A DNA stretch of 64,000 nt from an uncultured Oscillibacter sp. (GCA_910585385.1 CAJUDV010000003.1:16935-80934), one strand, 5' to 3'; counted from the stretch's first letter, positions 24,102 to 32,689 are shown. Notes: generated by a model not told the origin, from the sequence alone. Program-made: numbers and translations.

Positions 24102-24781
24102 GGATGATTCTCCTTTTTTACGCAGGATACCCGGCCCTGTTCGTCCAGGGTCAGGAGGAATATATCCCTGGGGGAGGACAGCTGCTGTTCCCGCAGCCGC
24201 TCCCACAGCCAGGCGCGGTCATGGCCGCAGGCGGCAAGGTTTTTGCGCAGAACACGCCCGTCGTTGATGAGGACCGTGGGCAGCGTCACGCTGTCCTCCA
24301 CATCCACGTGGAGCTGGGCGGCGGTGGGAGGCTGCTGGCGGGTCCAAGGCAGGACGGACAGCTGGCCGGAGTTCTCCAGAATCGCGTACTTCACGTCCTC
24401 CACACAGGAGATTCCCTGTCCCCGCAGCTCTTCCAGGAGCTCGTCCAGGGTGTAGCGGTTTTTCCGCATGGTTTGCTGCTGGATGACCCCATGGCGGATG
24501 AGTACGGCGGGAGTGCCGCACACCAGCTCCCGGAACCGCAGGTTCTGCAGAGAGAGCTGGCTCATCAGCATGGAGAGGGCCAGCAGCGTTAAAATGGGGA
24601 TGACTCCGGCCAGCAGCGGGATGCCGAAATCCTGCATGGGTACGGTGGCCAGGTCTGAAATCATCATGGTCAGAACCAGTTCGCTGGGCTCCAGTTCGCC
24701 GATCTGGCGTTTGCCCATTAACCGCAGGCCGATCATGATGAGAAAGTAGAGTATTACAGTGCGCGCGAAGGCGGTCATCAT
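24098..24781 (-). CDS. DUF421/YetF-family membrane protein
   Basis: A 227-residue protein with three N-terminal membrane helices (about 5-25, 35-52, 58-80) and two soluble YetF-type domains. The family hallmark RLMGKRQIGELEPSELVLTMMISDLAT is present, as are GTPAVLIRHGVIQQQTMRKNRYTLDELLEELR in the first soluble domain. B. subtilis homologues (YetF, YrbG and others) include germination-associated proteins. It is co-encoded with DUF4363. Confidence 0.92.
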   Translation of the reverse strand: MMTAFARTVILYFLIMIGLRLMGKRQIGELEPSELVLTMMISDLATVPMQDFGIPLLAGVIPILTLLALSMLMSQLSLQNLRFRELVCGTPAVLIRHGVIQQQTMRKNRYTLDELLEELRGQGISCVEDVKYAILENSGQLSVLPWTRQQPPTAAQLHVDVEDSVTLPTVLINDGRVLRKNLAACGHDRAWLWERLREQQLSSPRDIFLLTLDEQGRVSCVKKENHP

Positions 24782-24841
24782 AGGCGGTTTCCCTCCGTCT
24801 GGATAGTGTTTGCCTTTGCCGCAAGATTATTCCTGGATATT

Positions 24842-25062
24842 GCCTCCGAGAGGAGGCCTTATCATAGAAGCGCAGAGAGAAAGGAGGATTATGGGCAGTC
24901 CCATCAGAAGCGCCAGATCCAGTAAGGCGATAGTGCTTTACAGGATGACGAGGAGAGGGAAGGATCGAAGATTCGGCGGATGTCCCTTCGTACCCCGCGG
25001 GTGCGTGACGCTGGTCTTGAAATATGCGGGCGACCGCAAAACAAAGAGGCCGCGGCCGTGGA
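24842..25062 (+). ncRNA. glmS ribozyme-riboswitch
   Basis: The 5' untranslated region of glmS contains the conserved self-cleaving core. The cleavage context is AAGCGCCAGA (expected cut between A24909 and G24910), followed by a P1-P2 hairpin, then TGACGAGGAGAGGG, AAGGATCGA and TTCGGCGGATG. The rest of the pseudoknot lies to about 25062. Glucosamine-6-phosphate binding triggers cleavage and lowers glmS expression. A GAGA-capped hairpin, 24842-24857, lies upstream, and a strong Shine-Dalgarno with ATG occurs between it and the ribozyme. Confidence 0.93.
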
Positions 25063-25122
25063 GAGAGCGACAAATCCTGCGCGTTTGTCCTCTTGCTTAA
25101 AAACCAGGAGGATTTTTTAACT

Positions 25123-26964
25123 ATGTGTGGAATTATTGGATTCGCGGGACGGCAGGATCAGGCCGCCCCCATTTTGCTGGACGGCCTGGAGCGGATGGAG
25201 TACAGAGGCTATGACTCCGCCGGTATCGCCGTCCGCTCCGAGACCAGCGGGCTCCAGGTGCGCAAGACTAAGGGCCGGCTGCGGGTTCTGTCGGCTTTGA
25301 CCCATGACGGAGCGGACCTGGACGGGAGCCTGGGCATCGGCCATACCCGCTGGGCCACCCACGGAGAGCCCAACGACGCTAACGCCCACCCCCATGTCAG
25401 CGAGAACGGCAGCATTGCCCTGGTCCACAACGGCATCATCGAAAACTATCTGGAGATCAAGGAGCACCTAGTGAAACTGGGGGTGAAGTTCACCTCCGAC
25501 ACGGATTCGGAGGTAGTGGCCCAGCTGCTGGAATACCATTACAACGAGTGCCATAATATGCTGGAGGCGGTGGGCCGGGTCCTGCGGCGGATCGAGGGCT
25601 CCTATGCGTTCGGCATCATCTGCTCCGACTATCCCAACGCGCTCATTGCCGCCCGGAAGGACAGTCCGCTGATTCTGGGCAAGGGCGAAAACGGCAGCTT
25701 TATTGCCTCAGACGTGACGGCTATCATTAAATACACCCGGGACGTCATCTACATGGAGGACGGCGAGATTGCCGTGGTGACGCCGGACAGCATTGATGTC
25801 TTTGATGATGAGCTCATTCCAGTGGACAAAAAGTACAATATAGTGGACTGGGATGTGTCCGCGGCGGAGAAGGGCGGCTACGCCCACTTCATGTTCAAAG
25901 AGATTATGGAGCAGCCGGAGGCGATCCGCAAGACCATCTCACCCCGCATCCGGGAGGGCCGGATTGTACTGGACGACATCACCTTGACGGCGAACTATGT
26001 AAGAGACATCTCCCGTATCTACATGGTGGCCTGCGGCTCCGCCTATCATGCGGGGATTGTGGGGAAGTACGTCTGGGAGCGGCTGCTGCGGCGGCCGGTG
26101 GAGGTGGTGCTGGCCTCTGAGTTCCGGTACAGCGAGCCGCTGGTGGATGAGCGCACCTTGGTCATCACCATCAGCCAGTCCGGCGAGACGCTGGACACCA
26201 TGGCCGCCCTGCGGGAGGCCAAGCGTCTGGGAGGCAGGACATTGGCGGTCTGCAACGTGGTGGGCAGCTCCATTGCCCGGGAGGCGGACGACGTGCTGTA
26301 CACCTGGGCCGGACCGGAGATCGCCGTGGCCACCAGCAAGGGCTATTCCACCCAGCTGGCGGCGCTGGACCTGGTGGGGCTGTATCTGGCAGATCTGCTG
26401 GGCACCGTGGAACTGAGCGAGTATAACGCCATTTTGGCGGAGCTCCAGGCCCTGCCGGAGAAGATGGAGCGGTATCTGGAGAATTTCCAGGACACTCAGT
26501 ATTTTGCCTCCCGGTACTTCAACCACAGCTCCGTCTTCTATATCGGACGGAATTTGGATTACGCCATGGGCCTGGAGGGCTCCTTGAAGCTGAAGGAGAT
26601 CAGCTATATCCACTCCGAGGCCTACGCCTCCGGCGAGCTGAAGCACGGCACCATCTCCCTCATCGAGCCGGGGACGCTGGTGGTGGCTCTGGGTACTTAC
26701 GGTCCGCTGTTTGACAAGGCCATGAGCAACGTGGTGGAGGTGAAGGCCCGGGGGGCGGAAGTCCTGGCCATTACTACAGAGCGCTTCCGGGAGAAGATGG
26801 CAAAGACTGCCGACGCGGTCATCGCCGTGCCGGACACCCATCCCGTGCTCCAGCCCTCCCTGGGCATCGTTCCCTTGCAGTTCTTCGCGTACTATGTGGC
26901 GTTGCAGCGGGGGTGCGATATTGACAAGCCCCGGAACCTGGCGAAGTCGGTTACCGTGGAATAA
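25123..26964 (+). CDS. glmS: Glutamine-fructose-6-phosphate aminotransferase
   Basis: A 613-residue enzyme that makes glucosamine-6-phosphate, the first step of amino-sugar supply for peptidoglycan. The start MCGIIGFAGRQ exposes the nucleophile Cys2 of the N-terminal glutaminase domain (about 1-240). Two SIS isomerase domains follow, with ACGSAYHAG, SQSGETLDT and SEAYASGELKHGTI, and the C-terminus is the usual KPRNLAKSVTVE. Start at 25123 is set by the required Cys2 and by AGGAGG. Regulated by the ribozyme in its leader. Confidence 0.98.
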   Translation: MCGIIGFAGRQDQAAPILLDGLERMEYRGYDSAGIAVRSETSGLQVRKTKGRLRVLSALTHDGADLDGSLGIGHTRWATHGEPNDANAHPHVSENGSIALVHNGIIENYLEIKEHLVKLGVKFTSDTDSEVVAQLLEYHYNECHNMLEAVGRVLRRIEGSYAFGIICSDYPNALIAARKDSPLILGKGENGSFIASDVTAIIKYTRDVIYMEDGEIAVVTPDSIDVFDDELIPVDKKYNIVDWDVSAAEKGGYAHFMFKEIMEQPEAIRKTISPRIREGRIVLDDITLTANYVRDISRIYMVACGSAYHAGIVGKYVWERLLRRPVEVVLASEFRYSEPLVDERTLVITISQSGETLDTMAALREAKRLGGRTLAVCNVVGSSIAREADDVLYTWAGPEIAVATSKGYSTQLAALDLVGLYLADLLGTVELSEYNAILAELQALPEKMERYLENFQDTQYFASRYFNHSSVFYIGRNLDYAMGLEGSLKLKEISYIHSEAYASGELKHGTISLIEPGTLVVALGTYGPLFDKAMSNVVEVKARGAEVLAITTERFREKMAKTADAVIAVPDTHPVLQPSLGIVPLQFFAYYVALQRGCDIDKPRNLAKSVTVE

Positions 26965-26973
26965 ATTTTGCTG

Positions 26974-27006
26974 CCCGCGCCGAAAGGCGCGGGTAGTTTT
27001 TGTTTT
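26974..27006 (+). terminator. Terminator after glmS
   Basis: A perfect 8-bp stem CCCGCGCC/GGCGCGGG (26974-26993) with a GAAA tetraloop is followed by TAGTTTTTGTTTT. Confidence 0.9.
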
Positions 27007-27033
27007 GGAGGACTGACTTTTTTAAAATCCCTC

Positions 27034-27064
27034 TTGACTCTCACCCCGGGGGAGGGCGTATGCT
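27034..27064 (+). promoter_or_regulatory. MerR-type autoregulated promoter/operator
   Basis: TTGACT (27034-27039) and TATGCT (27059-27064) are separated by 19 bases, the hallmark of MerR-activated promoters. The spacer contains the dyad CTCACCCCGGGGGAG. It lies 42 bases upstream of the MerR-family gene, which suggests autoactivation on ligand binding. Confidence 0.85.
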
Positions 27065-27106
27065 GTTCCTGAGCTCAAAATTCCCATCGATGTGGAGGAA
27101 CCCGCC

Positions 27107-27925
27107 ATGCTGAAAATCGGCGAATTTTCAAAACTGTCCAGGATCAGCATCCGCCTGCTGCGCCAGTATGACGACAGCGGCCTCCTGACTCCGGAGGTTA
27201 CCGATCCCTTCACCGGCTACCGCTATTACAGTGAGTACCAGCTTCCAACAGCAAACCGGATCACAGCATTAAAGGATATGGGCTTTACACAGAATGCCAT
27301 CTCCGAGGTGCTGGACTGTTACGATGATCCGGCATCACTGGAGCGGTGCCTGCGGCTGAAACGGGCGGAGGCCCTTGCGGCGCTGGAGGAGGCGGAGAGG
27401 CGGCTGCGGCTTCTGGACACAGCCCTGGAGCGGCTGAGAAAGGATGAAACAAAGATGAAATACGATGTGACAGTCAAAACGGTGCCGGAGCGGACCGTGG
27501 CCAGTGTGCGGCAGATCATCCCCAGCTACGACCGAGAGGGGGATCTGTGGGGCATTTACTGCCAGGAGACCGCCAGGATGAACATCCGGGACGGGGACCC
27601 GGCGCTCTGTACTGCCGTGTTCCACGACGGCGAGTACAAGGAGAGTGGCGTGGATGTGGAGATTCAGAAGACCGTGAAGGGGACGTATCCCGACACAGAG
27701 CACGTGAAGTTCAAGACCGTCCCGGCGGTGCAGGTGGCCTCTGCAACCCTCCGGGGGAGCTACCAGCGGATGACCGAGGCCACCGAGGCCGTGGCCGCCT
27801 GGGTGCGGGAGAACGGCTGGGTCTTTGACGGCGCCGCCTTCTGGATCTACCATATCAGCCCCCACGACACCCGGAACCCCGACGAGTTTTTGACAGAGGT
27901 CTGCTATCCCGTGCGGAAGAAGTGA
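27107..27925 (+). CDS. MerR-family regulator with GyrI-like effector domain
   Basis: A 272-residue regulator of the BltR/BmrR type. The N-terminal winged helix (LKIGEFSKLSRISIRLLRQYDDSGLL) is followed by a coiled-coil dimer helix (about 80-118) and a C-terminal GyrI/AraC-effector-like domain (about 120-272, KTVPERTVASVRQ and WIYHISPHD). Such domains bind lipophilic cations or other small molecules. The start at 27107 follows GGAGG. The only gene visibly under its promoter is itself; a transporter target is not nearby. Confidence 0.92.
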   Translation: MLKIGEFSKLSRISIRLLRQYDDSGLLTPEVTDPFTGYRYYSEYQLPTANRITALKDMGFTQNAISEVLDCYDDPASLERCLRLKRAEALAALEEAERRLRLLDTALERLRKDETKMKYDVTVKTVPERTVASVRQIIPSYDREGDLWGIYCQETARMNIRDGDPALCTAVFHDGEYKESGVDVEIQKTVKGTYPDTEHVKFKTVPAVQVASATLRGSYQRMTEATEAVAAWVRENGWVFDGAAFWIYHISPHDTRNPDEFLTEVCYPVRKK

Positions 27926-27958
27926 GTCCGGCGGCAGCTACCCCCTAGGATGAAAGAG

Positions 27959-27993
27959 GATGGACGGAATTTTTGATTCTGTCCATCTTTTTT
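27959..27993 (+). terminator. Terminator after the MerR-type gene
   Basis: An 11-bp stem with one G-T pair (27959-27969 with 27977-27987) is followed by six T residues. It ends just before the PadR promoter. Confidence 0.85.
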
Positions 27994-27994
27994 C

Positions 27995-28061
27995 TTGACA
28001 TATATAGGTCGCCAATATATACTGCTATATATAGACGGTCGATATAAAGGAGGAGAACTTG
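27995..28061 (+). promoter_or_regulatory. PadR operon promoter with AT-rich dyads
   Basis: A perfect TTGACA (27995-28000) and TATACT (28018-28023) are 17 bases apart. They are embedded in overlapping AT dyads (ATATATAGGTC, AATATATACTG, CTATATATAG, GGTCGATATA) that plausibly bind the PadR regulator encoded next. Confidence 0.82.
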
Positions 28062-28403
28062 ATGGAACTGGACAAGAGCCTGGTCAGCGGCAGCATGGCC
28101 ATGTTGGTGCTGAAGCTGCTGGAGGATGGGGACAAGTACGGCTACCAGATGATTGAGGAACTGCGCCGCCGCTCCGATGACACCTTTCACCTGCGGGCCG
28201 GGACGCTGTACCCCCTGCTCCACGGCCTGGAGGAGAAGGGACTGGTGACAGCCTACGAGGGGGAGGCTGCCGCCGGGAAGCCCAGGCGGTACTACCGCCT
28301 GACAAAGCAGGGCCGGGGGGCCCTGCAGGAGAAGGAGACGGCGTGGAACGCCTACGCCCAGGCCGTGGGCCGGGTCTTGGAAGGGGGCGCCTGCCTTGCC
28401 TGA
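28062..28403 (+). CDS. PadR-family transcriptional regulator
   Basis: A 113-residue PadR-type winged-helix repressor. The core LEDGDKYGYQMIEELRRRSDDTFHLRAGTLYPLLHGLEEKGLV is diagnostic, and TKQGRGALQEK forms the wing and C-terminal helix. The ATG at 28062 follows AAAGGAGG; the TTG three bases upstream is less likely. It overlaps the following membrane-protein gene by eight bases, the standard PadR plus HAAS-domain partner layout. Confidence 0.94.
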   Translation: MELDKSLVSGSMAMLVLKLLEDGDKYGYQMIEELRRRSDDTFHLRAGTLYPLLHGLEEKGLVTAYEGEAAAGKPRRYYRLTKQGRGALQEKETAWNAYAQAVGRVLEGGACLA

Positions 28404-29817
28404 GACCATTCAAGCGTATATAGAGGCAGTAGAGGAGCAGATCCGCTGGAGGCGGGCCCGGGGCGTGGTGTCGTTGGAGCTGCGCCGCCACCTGGAGGAC
28501 CAGCGGGACGCGTTCGCGGCGGAGGACCGGGAGGACGCGGAGCGGCTGGCGGTGGAGGAGATGGGGGACCCGGTGTCCGTGGGCACGGAGCTGGACCGGC
28601 TTCACCGTCCCCGGCCCCAGTGGGGGCTGCTGGGACTGACCATCGCCCTGGCCTGCGTGGGAGCGTTTTTGCGGGTGTGGCTTACCCGAAACGAGGATTT
28701 TGACGCCGTTAGCCCGGTCATGACGGTTTTGGCGCTGGTGCTGGGAACCGCGGCCCTGCTGGGGGCGTATTTTCTGGATTTTACGTCTCTGGCCCGCCAT
28801 GCAAGGGGCATCTATGCGGGGGCCCTGGCGGCGGGGCTGCTGTCCTGGTGGCTGCTGCCCAATGTGAATCTGGTGGCTTACTATACGCGATATATCATTT
28901 TGCTCTATCCGGTGGTGTACGCGCTCTGGCTGTACAGCTGCCGGGGAAGTACCTGGAGACATTTTGTCCTGGCCGTCGCCGGAGGAATTCCTTTGGCGGT
29001 TATCTGTCTGCTGGCCCCCTTTATGTTTGGGCTGTTGATTCTGCTGGTGAGCGGTCTCGTTTTGCTGCTGTGCGCGATCCGCATGGGCTGGTTTGGTCCC
29101 GGCCGTTGGAAATTTGCCGGAACCGCGCTGGCCCTGGCCGCGGGGATACCGGCCCTCTTCCTGGGGCTGGGATACGGAGAAGGGGTTGCCATACGGGTGC
29201 GTCTGGCGCTCCACCCGGAGCTGGACCCCCTCGGAGGCGGGTATTGGGGCTGGATGGCAAAAATGTGCATGCAGAATGTCCCGTTTATTCGGCGGGATGG
29301 ACACGACTCGTTTGGAATCGCCAGCATTGGCAGAGTATATGGCGGCCTATTTCGCGGGGAGCAGAGCTATGTAGAGTTTAGCATGGATAAGGAGTTTCTG
29401 CCGCTGAAGCTGCTGATGAGATGGGGCTGGCTGGCTTATTTCCTGCTGATGGCAGCCATCGCCGCCCTGCTGGTCTGGCTTCTGGTCCGCTGCCTGCGGC
29501 AGAGGCAGCAGCTGGGCCGCCTGACCGCGCTGGCAGTGGTGCTGAGTCTGGGACTGGAGACACTGTTCAGCGCCGCGCTGAATCTGGGTTTTGTGCTTTT
29601 TTCATCCCATCTGCCCCTGGTGGTGGGAAACCTCCATACGGTACTGGATATGGCGCTCATCGGGCTGGCCCTGTCTGTGTTCCGGGGCAGCAGCGTCCTC
29701 CGGGATGAACTGCCGGAGAAAAAACAGCGGTTTGCATTTCCGTGGAGGGTAAAAGTATTGATTGTTTCCACAAAAGAAGAACAGGATTTTGTGAGTTTTT
29801 CCAAACTTGGAAAATAG
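28396..29817 (+). CDS. HAAS/permease-prefix-domain protein with SEDS-like membrane region
   Basis: A 473-residue protein with a TTG start. The N-terminal 70 residues form the small helical permease-prefix (HAAS-like) domain typically encoded after PadR genes (YIEAVEEQIRWRRARGVVSLELRRHLEDQ). About ten membrane helices follow. The end, with SFGIASIGRVYGGL, a helix pair, and NLGFVLFSSHLPLVVGN before the last helix, resembles the C-terminal third of FtsW/RodA proteins but lacks the PFxSYGG signature. I therefore call it a divergent SEDS-like protein, probably inactive in that chemistry or specialised. Similarity is by eye. Confidence 0.65.
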   Translation: MPETIQAYIEAVEEQIRWRRARGVVSLELRRHLEDQRDAFAAEDREDAERLAVEEMGDPVSVGTELDRLHRPRPQWGLLGLTIALACVGAFLRVWLTRNEDFDAVSPVMTVLALVLGTAALLGAYFLDFTSLARHARGIYAGALAAGLLSWWLLPNVNLVAYYTRYIILLYPVVYALWLYSCRGSTWRHFVLAVAGGIPLAVICLLAPFMFGLLILLVSGLVLLLCAIRMGWFGPGRWKFAGTALALAAGIPALFLGLGYGEGVAIRVRLALHPELDPLGGGYWGWMAKMCMQNVPFIRRDGHDSFGIASIGRVYGGLFRGEQSYVEFSMDKEFLPLKLLMRWGWLAYFLLMAAIAALLVWLLVRCLRQRQQLGRLTALAVVLSLGLETLFSAALNLGFVLFSSHLPLVVGNLHTVLDMALIGLALSVFRGSSVLRDELPEKKQRFAFPWRVKVLIVSTKEEQDFVSFSKLGK

Positions 29818-29882
29818 ATGAAACAAAACGGTGTGCTCAAACGTCTTTATAAACAGAGAGATCATAGACAGAGGATGATGGA

Positions 29883-30650
29883 ATGGACAGACGGCATGCG
29901 CTGAGCGTAATGGGACTGTTTCTGGCCACGGCGCTGGCCCTTGGCCTGGCCCGTCTGAACGGCGGCTGGTTTTTCGGCACTGCGGAGGACCGCCTGCCGA
30001 AGCCCCAGGCGGGACCGGTACAGGACAGCGATGAGGCCCGGAAGATACTGCGTACATATTTCATGGCTCATTACAGCGAGGCCAGCTGCTCCGCCATTTA
30101 CACGGACCTGACCCACGACGGCGTGGAGGAGCTTCTGGTGCTGACGGTGGAGAACAGCCGGACCGGAGAGCCGGTGCCGCTCCACGGCGGCACCTTGGAC
30201 GGCGACAGCTTCACCCGGGCCCAGGTGACGGTGCTGCGGGCGGGAGCGTGGGGAGAGGTTCTGCCCATCTACGATTTTGTCTGTGGCGCGGAGCACAGCC
30301 AATGGGGGGAGCTGTACCTGAAAAAAGAGGATGGGGCGGACTATCTTGTGTGGTACGCGCCGTACACCGCCTCGGAGCGGGGAAACTTCCAGCTGGCCCA
30401 GTTCTCTCTGGGACAGGATGGAGCGGTTTTGGACCTTGTTCGGGAGCAGATCTTCTTCCCGGCGGGAGTCGGAGATGTCCAGGAGGGGGACGCGGACCAG
30501 ACGGAGATCCTCGCCTTTCTGGCTCGGGCGGAGTCGCTGCTGGAGGGAGCGGAGCCGGTAATCGTCTGCGACGTGATCCACGACCCCCTCACCGGCACCG
30601 ATGGTCCCCGGCGGTTTGCCTATCTGGACGCGCTCTTCACCAGCTTTTGA
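29883..30650 (+). CDS. Hypothetical membrane-anchored protein
   Basis: A 255-residue protein with one N-terminal hydrophobic segment (about 7-25), probably an anchor or uncleaved signal. The remainder is extracytoplasmic, acidic and beta-rich; the stretch YTDLTHDGVEELLVLTVE resembles FG-GAP/VCBS-like calcium or repeat motifs seen in exported clostridial proteins. No catalytic motif. It lies 65 bases downstream of the HAAS/SEDS-like gene and may be its operon partner. Confidence 0.65.
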   Translation: MDRRHALSVMGLFLATALALGLARLNGGWFFGTAEDRLPKPQAGPVQDSDEARKILRTYFMAHYSEASCSAIYTDLTHDGVEELLVLTVENSRTGEPVPLHGGTLDGDSFTRAQVTVLRAGAWGEVLPIYDFVCGAEHSQWGELYLKKEDGADYLVWYAPYTASERGNFQLAQFSLGQDGAVLDLVREQIFFPAGVGDVQEGDADQTEILAFLARAESLLEGAEPVIVCDVIHDPLTGTDGPRRFAYLDALFTSF

Positions 30651-30680
30651 CAGCATTTTATGGTAAACCGGAAAGGGATA

Positions 30681-30709
30681 TTGACCCTGTGTATTTTTTC
30701 CGGTATAAT
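30681..30709 (+). promoter_or_regulatory. Promoter upstream of an attenuator and the SLH-GH25 gene
   Basis: TTGACC (30681-30686) and a perfect TATAAT (30704-30709) are 17 bases apart. A strong terminator begins only about 30 bases beyond the expected start. Confidence 0.8.
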
Positions 30710-30739
30710 GGGGAAACGGCGCCATAAGGTGACATAACA

Positions 30740-30772
30740 CCGCGGCTCTTTCCGGAGCCGCGGCGTTTTTTT
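30740..30772 (+). terminator. Terminator or attenuator before the SLH-GH25 gene
   Basis: A 9-bp GC-rich stem (30740-30748 with 30755-30763) is followed by eight T residues. It may terminate transcription of the preceding gene, or attenuate the promoter at 30681, yielding a short RNA of about 55 bases. Confidence 0.85.
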
Positions 30773-30813
30773 GATTTCGCGCTGACAAATTTCGACAGAG
30801 AGGAACTGCCGCC

Positions 30814-32499
30814 ATGTATATTCGACTGCCAAAGCGCCTCCTGGCTGCGGCGCTGGCGGGGACGCTGGCCATGACCCCGGTCTCCGCCGCTTTCGTTGAC
30901 ACCGAGGCCCACTGGGCCGCGGAGGCCATTGCCAAGTGGAGCGAGGAGTATCAGATCATCCAGGGGTACGAGGACGGCTCCTTCCGCCCTGACAACTCTA
31001 TCACCCGGGGAGCCTTCGCCGGCATCCTGGACCGTTTTTTGAAGTTCCAGGCCCAGGCCCCGGCGGAGACCTTCGCGGACACGGCGGGCACCTACTGGGA
31101 ATCGGCCATCCTCAAGCTCAACGCCGCCGGAATTTACCTGGGCAACAACGGCAGTGCCCTGCCCTCGGATACCATCACCCGCCAGCAGGCGGTGACCATG
31201 ATTGCCCGGGCCTTTGGCATTAACGCCGCTACCGACACGTTGTCCTATCTGGACGCGGAGCAGTTTGCGGAGTATGCCCGGGGCCCTGTGGCGGAGATGA
31301 CGGCCCGGGGGTACATCACCGACAGCCAGGAGGGCGTCTTCCGTCCCCTGGACCCCATTACCCGGGCGGAGATCGTCAGCATCCTGAACAACATGATTCA
31401 GGTGCTGGTGCAGGAGACGTCGGACTATTCCGCCGACGCGGCGGGTACGTTGATGATCAACGCCGAGGGAGGCGCGTCCCTGGCGGATATGACCATCGCC
31501 GGAGATTTGATTCTGGCTCCCGGCGTCGCCGGACCGGTGACGCTGAACAATGTGACCATCCAGGGGATTCTCCGGAATTTCAGCGGCGTGGAGCCCACGG
31601 TGTTCCAGGTGGTGCCCACAGACCCCGCGCAGCCGGGGGAGTCCCAGACGCCGGAGACACCGGAGGTACCGGTGACGCCGCCGGGACCCGGTATCCAGCC
31701 CAGCGAGGTTTACACTCCCGGCATTACCACCGGGGAGACCTTTGAGTACGATAAGCGGCAGATTCCCGTCTATGCCGACGCGGAGCCCATTCAGCTCTAT
31801 GAGGGGGACTTCATGTGGAATGACACCGGGGACCGCCTGATCTACACCGGGGACCGCTTCCGCACCCGCTTTGGCATCGACGTGTCCGCCTATCAGAACC
31901 GGGCCAGCGAGAGCAAGACCATCGACTGGCAGGCGGTACGGGACGATGGCGTGGAGTTCGCCATGATCCGCGCGGGCTTCCGGGGAACCTCCACCGGGAC
32001 CCTGAACGCCGACGAGTATTACGCCCAGAACATCGATGGGGCCATGGCGGCGGGTATCGAGACCGGCGTGTACTTTTTCGCCCAGGCTATCACTGTGGAA
32101 GAGGCCATCGAGGAGGCGGATTTTGTCATTGATCTGTTGCGAAATCATGAGATCAACGGCCCCGTTGCCTATGACTGGGAGATGCACAACTCCACCTATC
32201 GGGTCTATGGCACCACGCCGGAGATGGCCACCGCCTGTGCCATCGCCTTCTGCAAGCGGATCCAGGAGGCGGGATACACCCCCATGATTTATGCGGGAAC
32301 CTATGTCAGCTACATCAAATACGACCAGGGGGCCATCGCTCCGTATCTCAGCTGGTATCCGGAATACAAGAGCGATGCCTCGGAAAAACTGTATCCCACC
32401 ATCCGCTATCAGATGGATTACTGGCAGTTTAGCAGCAAGTGTTCCGTTGCCGGTATTAACGGTAACGTGGATGTCAATCTCCAGTTCATTCCATGGTGA
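30814..32499 (+). CDS. SLH-domain GH25 lysozyme (cell-wall muramidase)
   Basis: A 561-residue exported protein. A signal peptide is followed by three S-layer homology repeats (about 27-70, 85-130, 145-190), each with an ITR motif, which bind pyruvylated wall polymer. A beta-rich segment and a proline-rich linker (near 270-295) follow. The GH25 domain starts at GIDVSAYQ near residue 356; the DxE active site is given by this Asp and AYDWEMHN. It ends with YWQFSSKCSVAGINGNVDVN, typical of the family. It cleaves the muramic acid-glucosamine bond, probably for wall turnover. Confidence 0.93.
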   Translation: MYIRLPKRLLAAALAGTLAMTPVSAAFVDTEAHWAAEAIAKWSEEYQIIQGYEDGSFRPDNSITRGAFAGILDRFLKFQAQAPAETFADTAGTYWESAILKLNAAGIYLGNNGSALPSDTITRQQAVTMIARAFGINAATDTLSYLDAEQFAEYARGPVAEMTARGYITDSQEGVFRPLDPITRAEIVSILNNMIQVLVQETSDYSADAAGTLMINAEGGASLADMTIAGDLILAPGVAGPVTLNNVTIQGILRNFSGVEPTVFQVVPTDPAQPGESQTPETPEVPVTPPGPGIQPSEVYTPGITTGETFEYDKRQIPVYADAEPIQLYEGDFMWNDTGDRLIYTGDRFRTRFGIDVSAYQNRASESKTIDWQAVRDDGVEFAMIRAGFRGTSTGTLNADEYYAQNIDGAMAAGIETGVYFFAQAITVEEAIEEADFVIDLLRNHEINGPVAYDWEMHNSTYRVYGTTPEMATACAIAFCKRIQEAGYTPMIYAGTYVSYIKYDQGAIAPYLSWYPEYKSDASEKLYPTIRYQMDYWQFSSKCSVAGINGNVDVNLQFIPW

Positions 32500-32504
32500 C
32501 AGAA

Positions 32505-32538
32505 AAGAGGCGGCAGGCTGACCTGCCGCCTCTTTTTT
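32505..32538 (+). terminator. Terminator after the SLH-GH25 gene
   Basis: A 13-bp stem (32505-32517 with 32522-32534) is followed by a T run. The next 120 bases to 32656 hold nothing I can support. Confidence 0.9.
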
Positions 32539-32656
32539 CAGGATGGATTTCCGGCCTTGCTGGTTTTTTGCTGAGCGGCTGCTACCCCGGCGGCAATGGA
32601 GAGCCGGATACCGGATGCACCAGCCAGAGGAGCGCCGGGTGTCCCGCGGACCATAG

Positions 32657-32689
32657 AAAAGCGCGGCGGGAAGCTCCCGCCGCGTTTTT
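32657..32689. terminator. Terminator of the Asn/Gln-rich mini-gene
   Basis: A perfect 9-bp stem CGCGGCGGG/CCCGCCGCG (32662-32684) has AAAA on its left (T residues on the minus strand) and TTTTT on its right, so it can work in both directions. Confidence 0.75.

Noticed and set aside
27092..27106. Earlier ATG of the MerR-type gene
   Set aside because: It lies within or before the ribosome-binding GGAGG; the ATG at 27107 starts at the conserved LKIGEFSK.
30658..32187. 509-codon open frame on the minus strand
   Set aside because: It lies opposite the SLH-GH25 gene. High GC and third-position bias make long antisense frames; the translation is His/Gly/Val rich without motifs.
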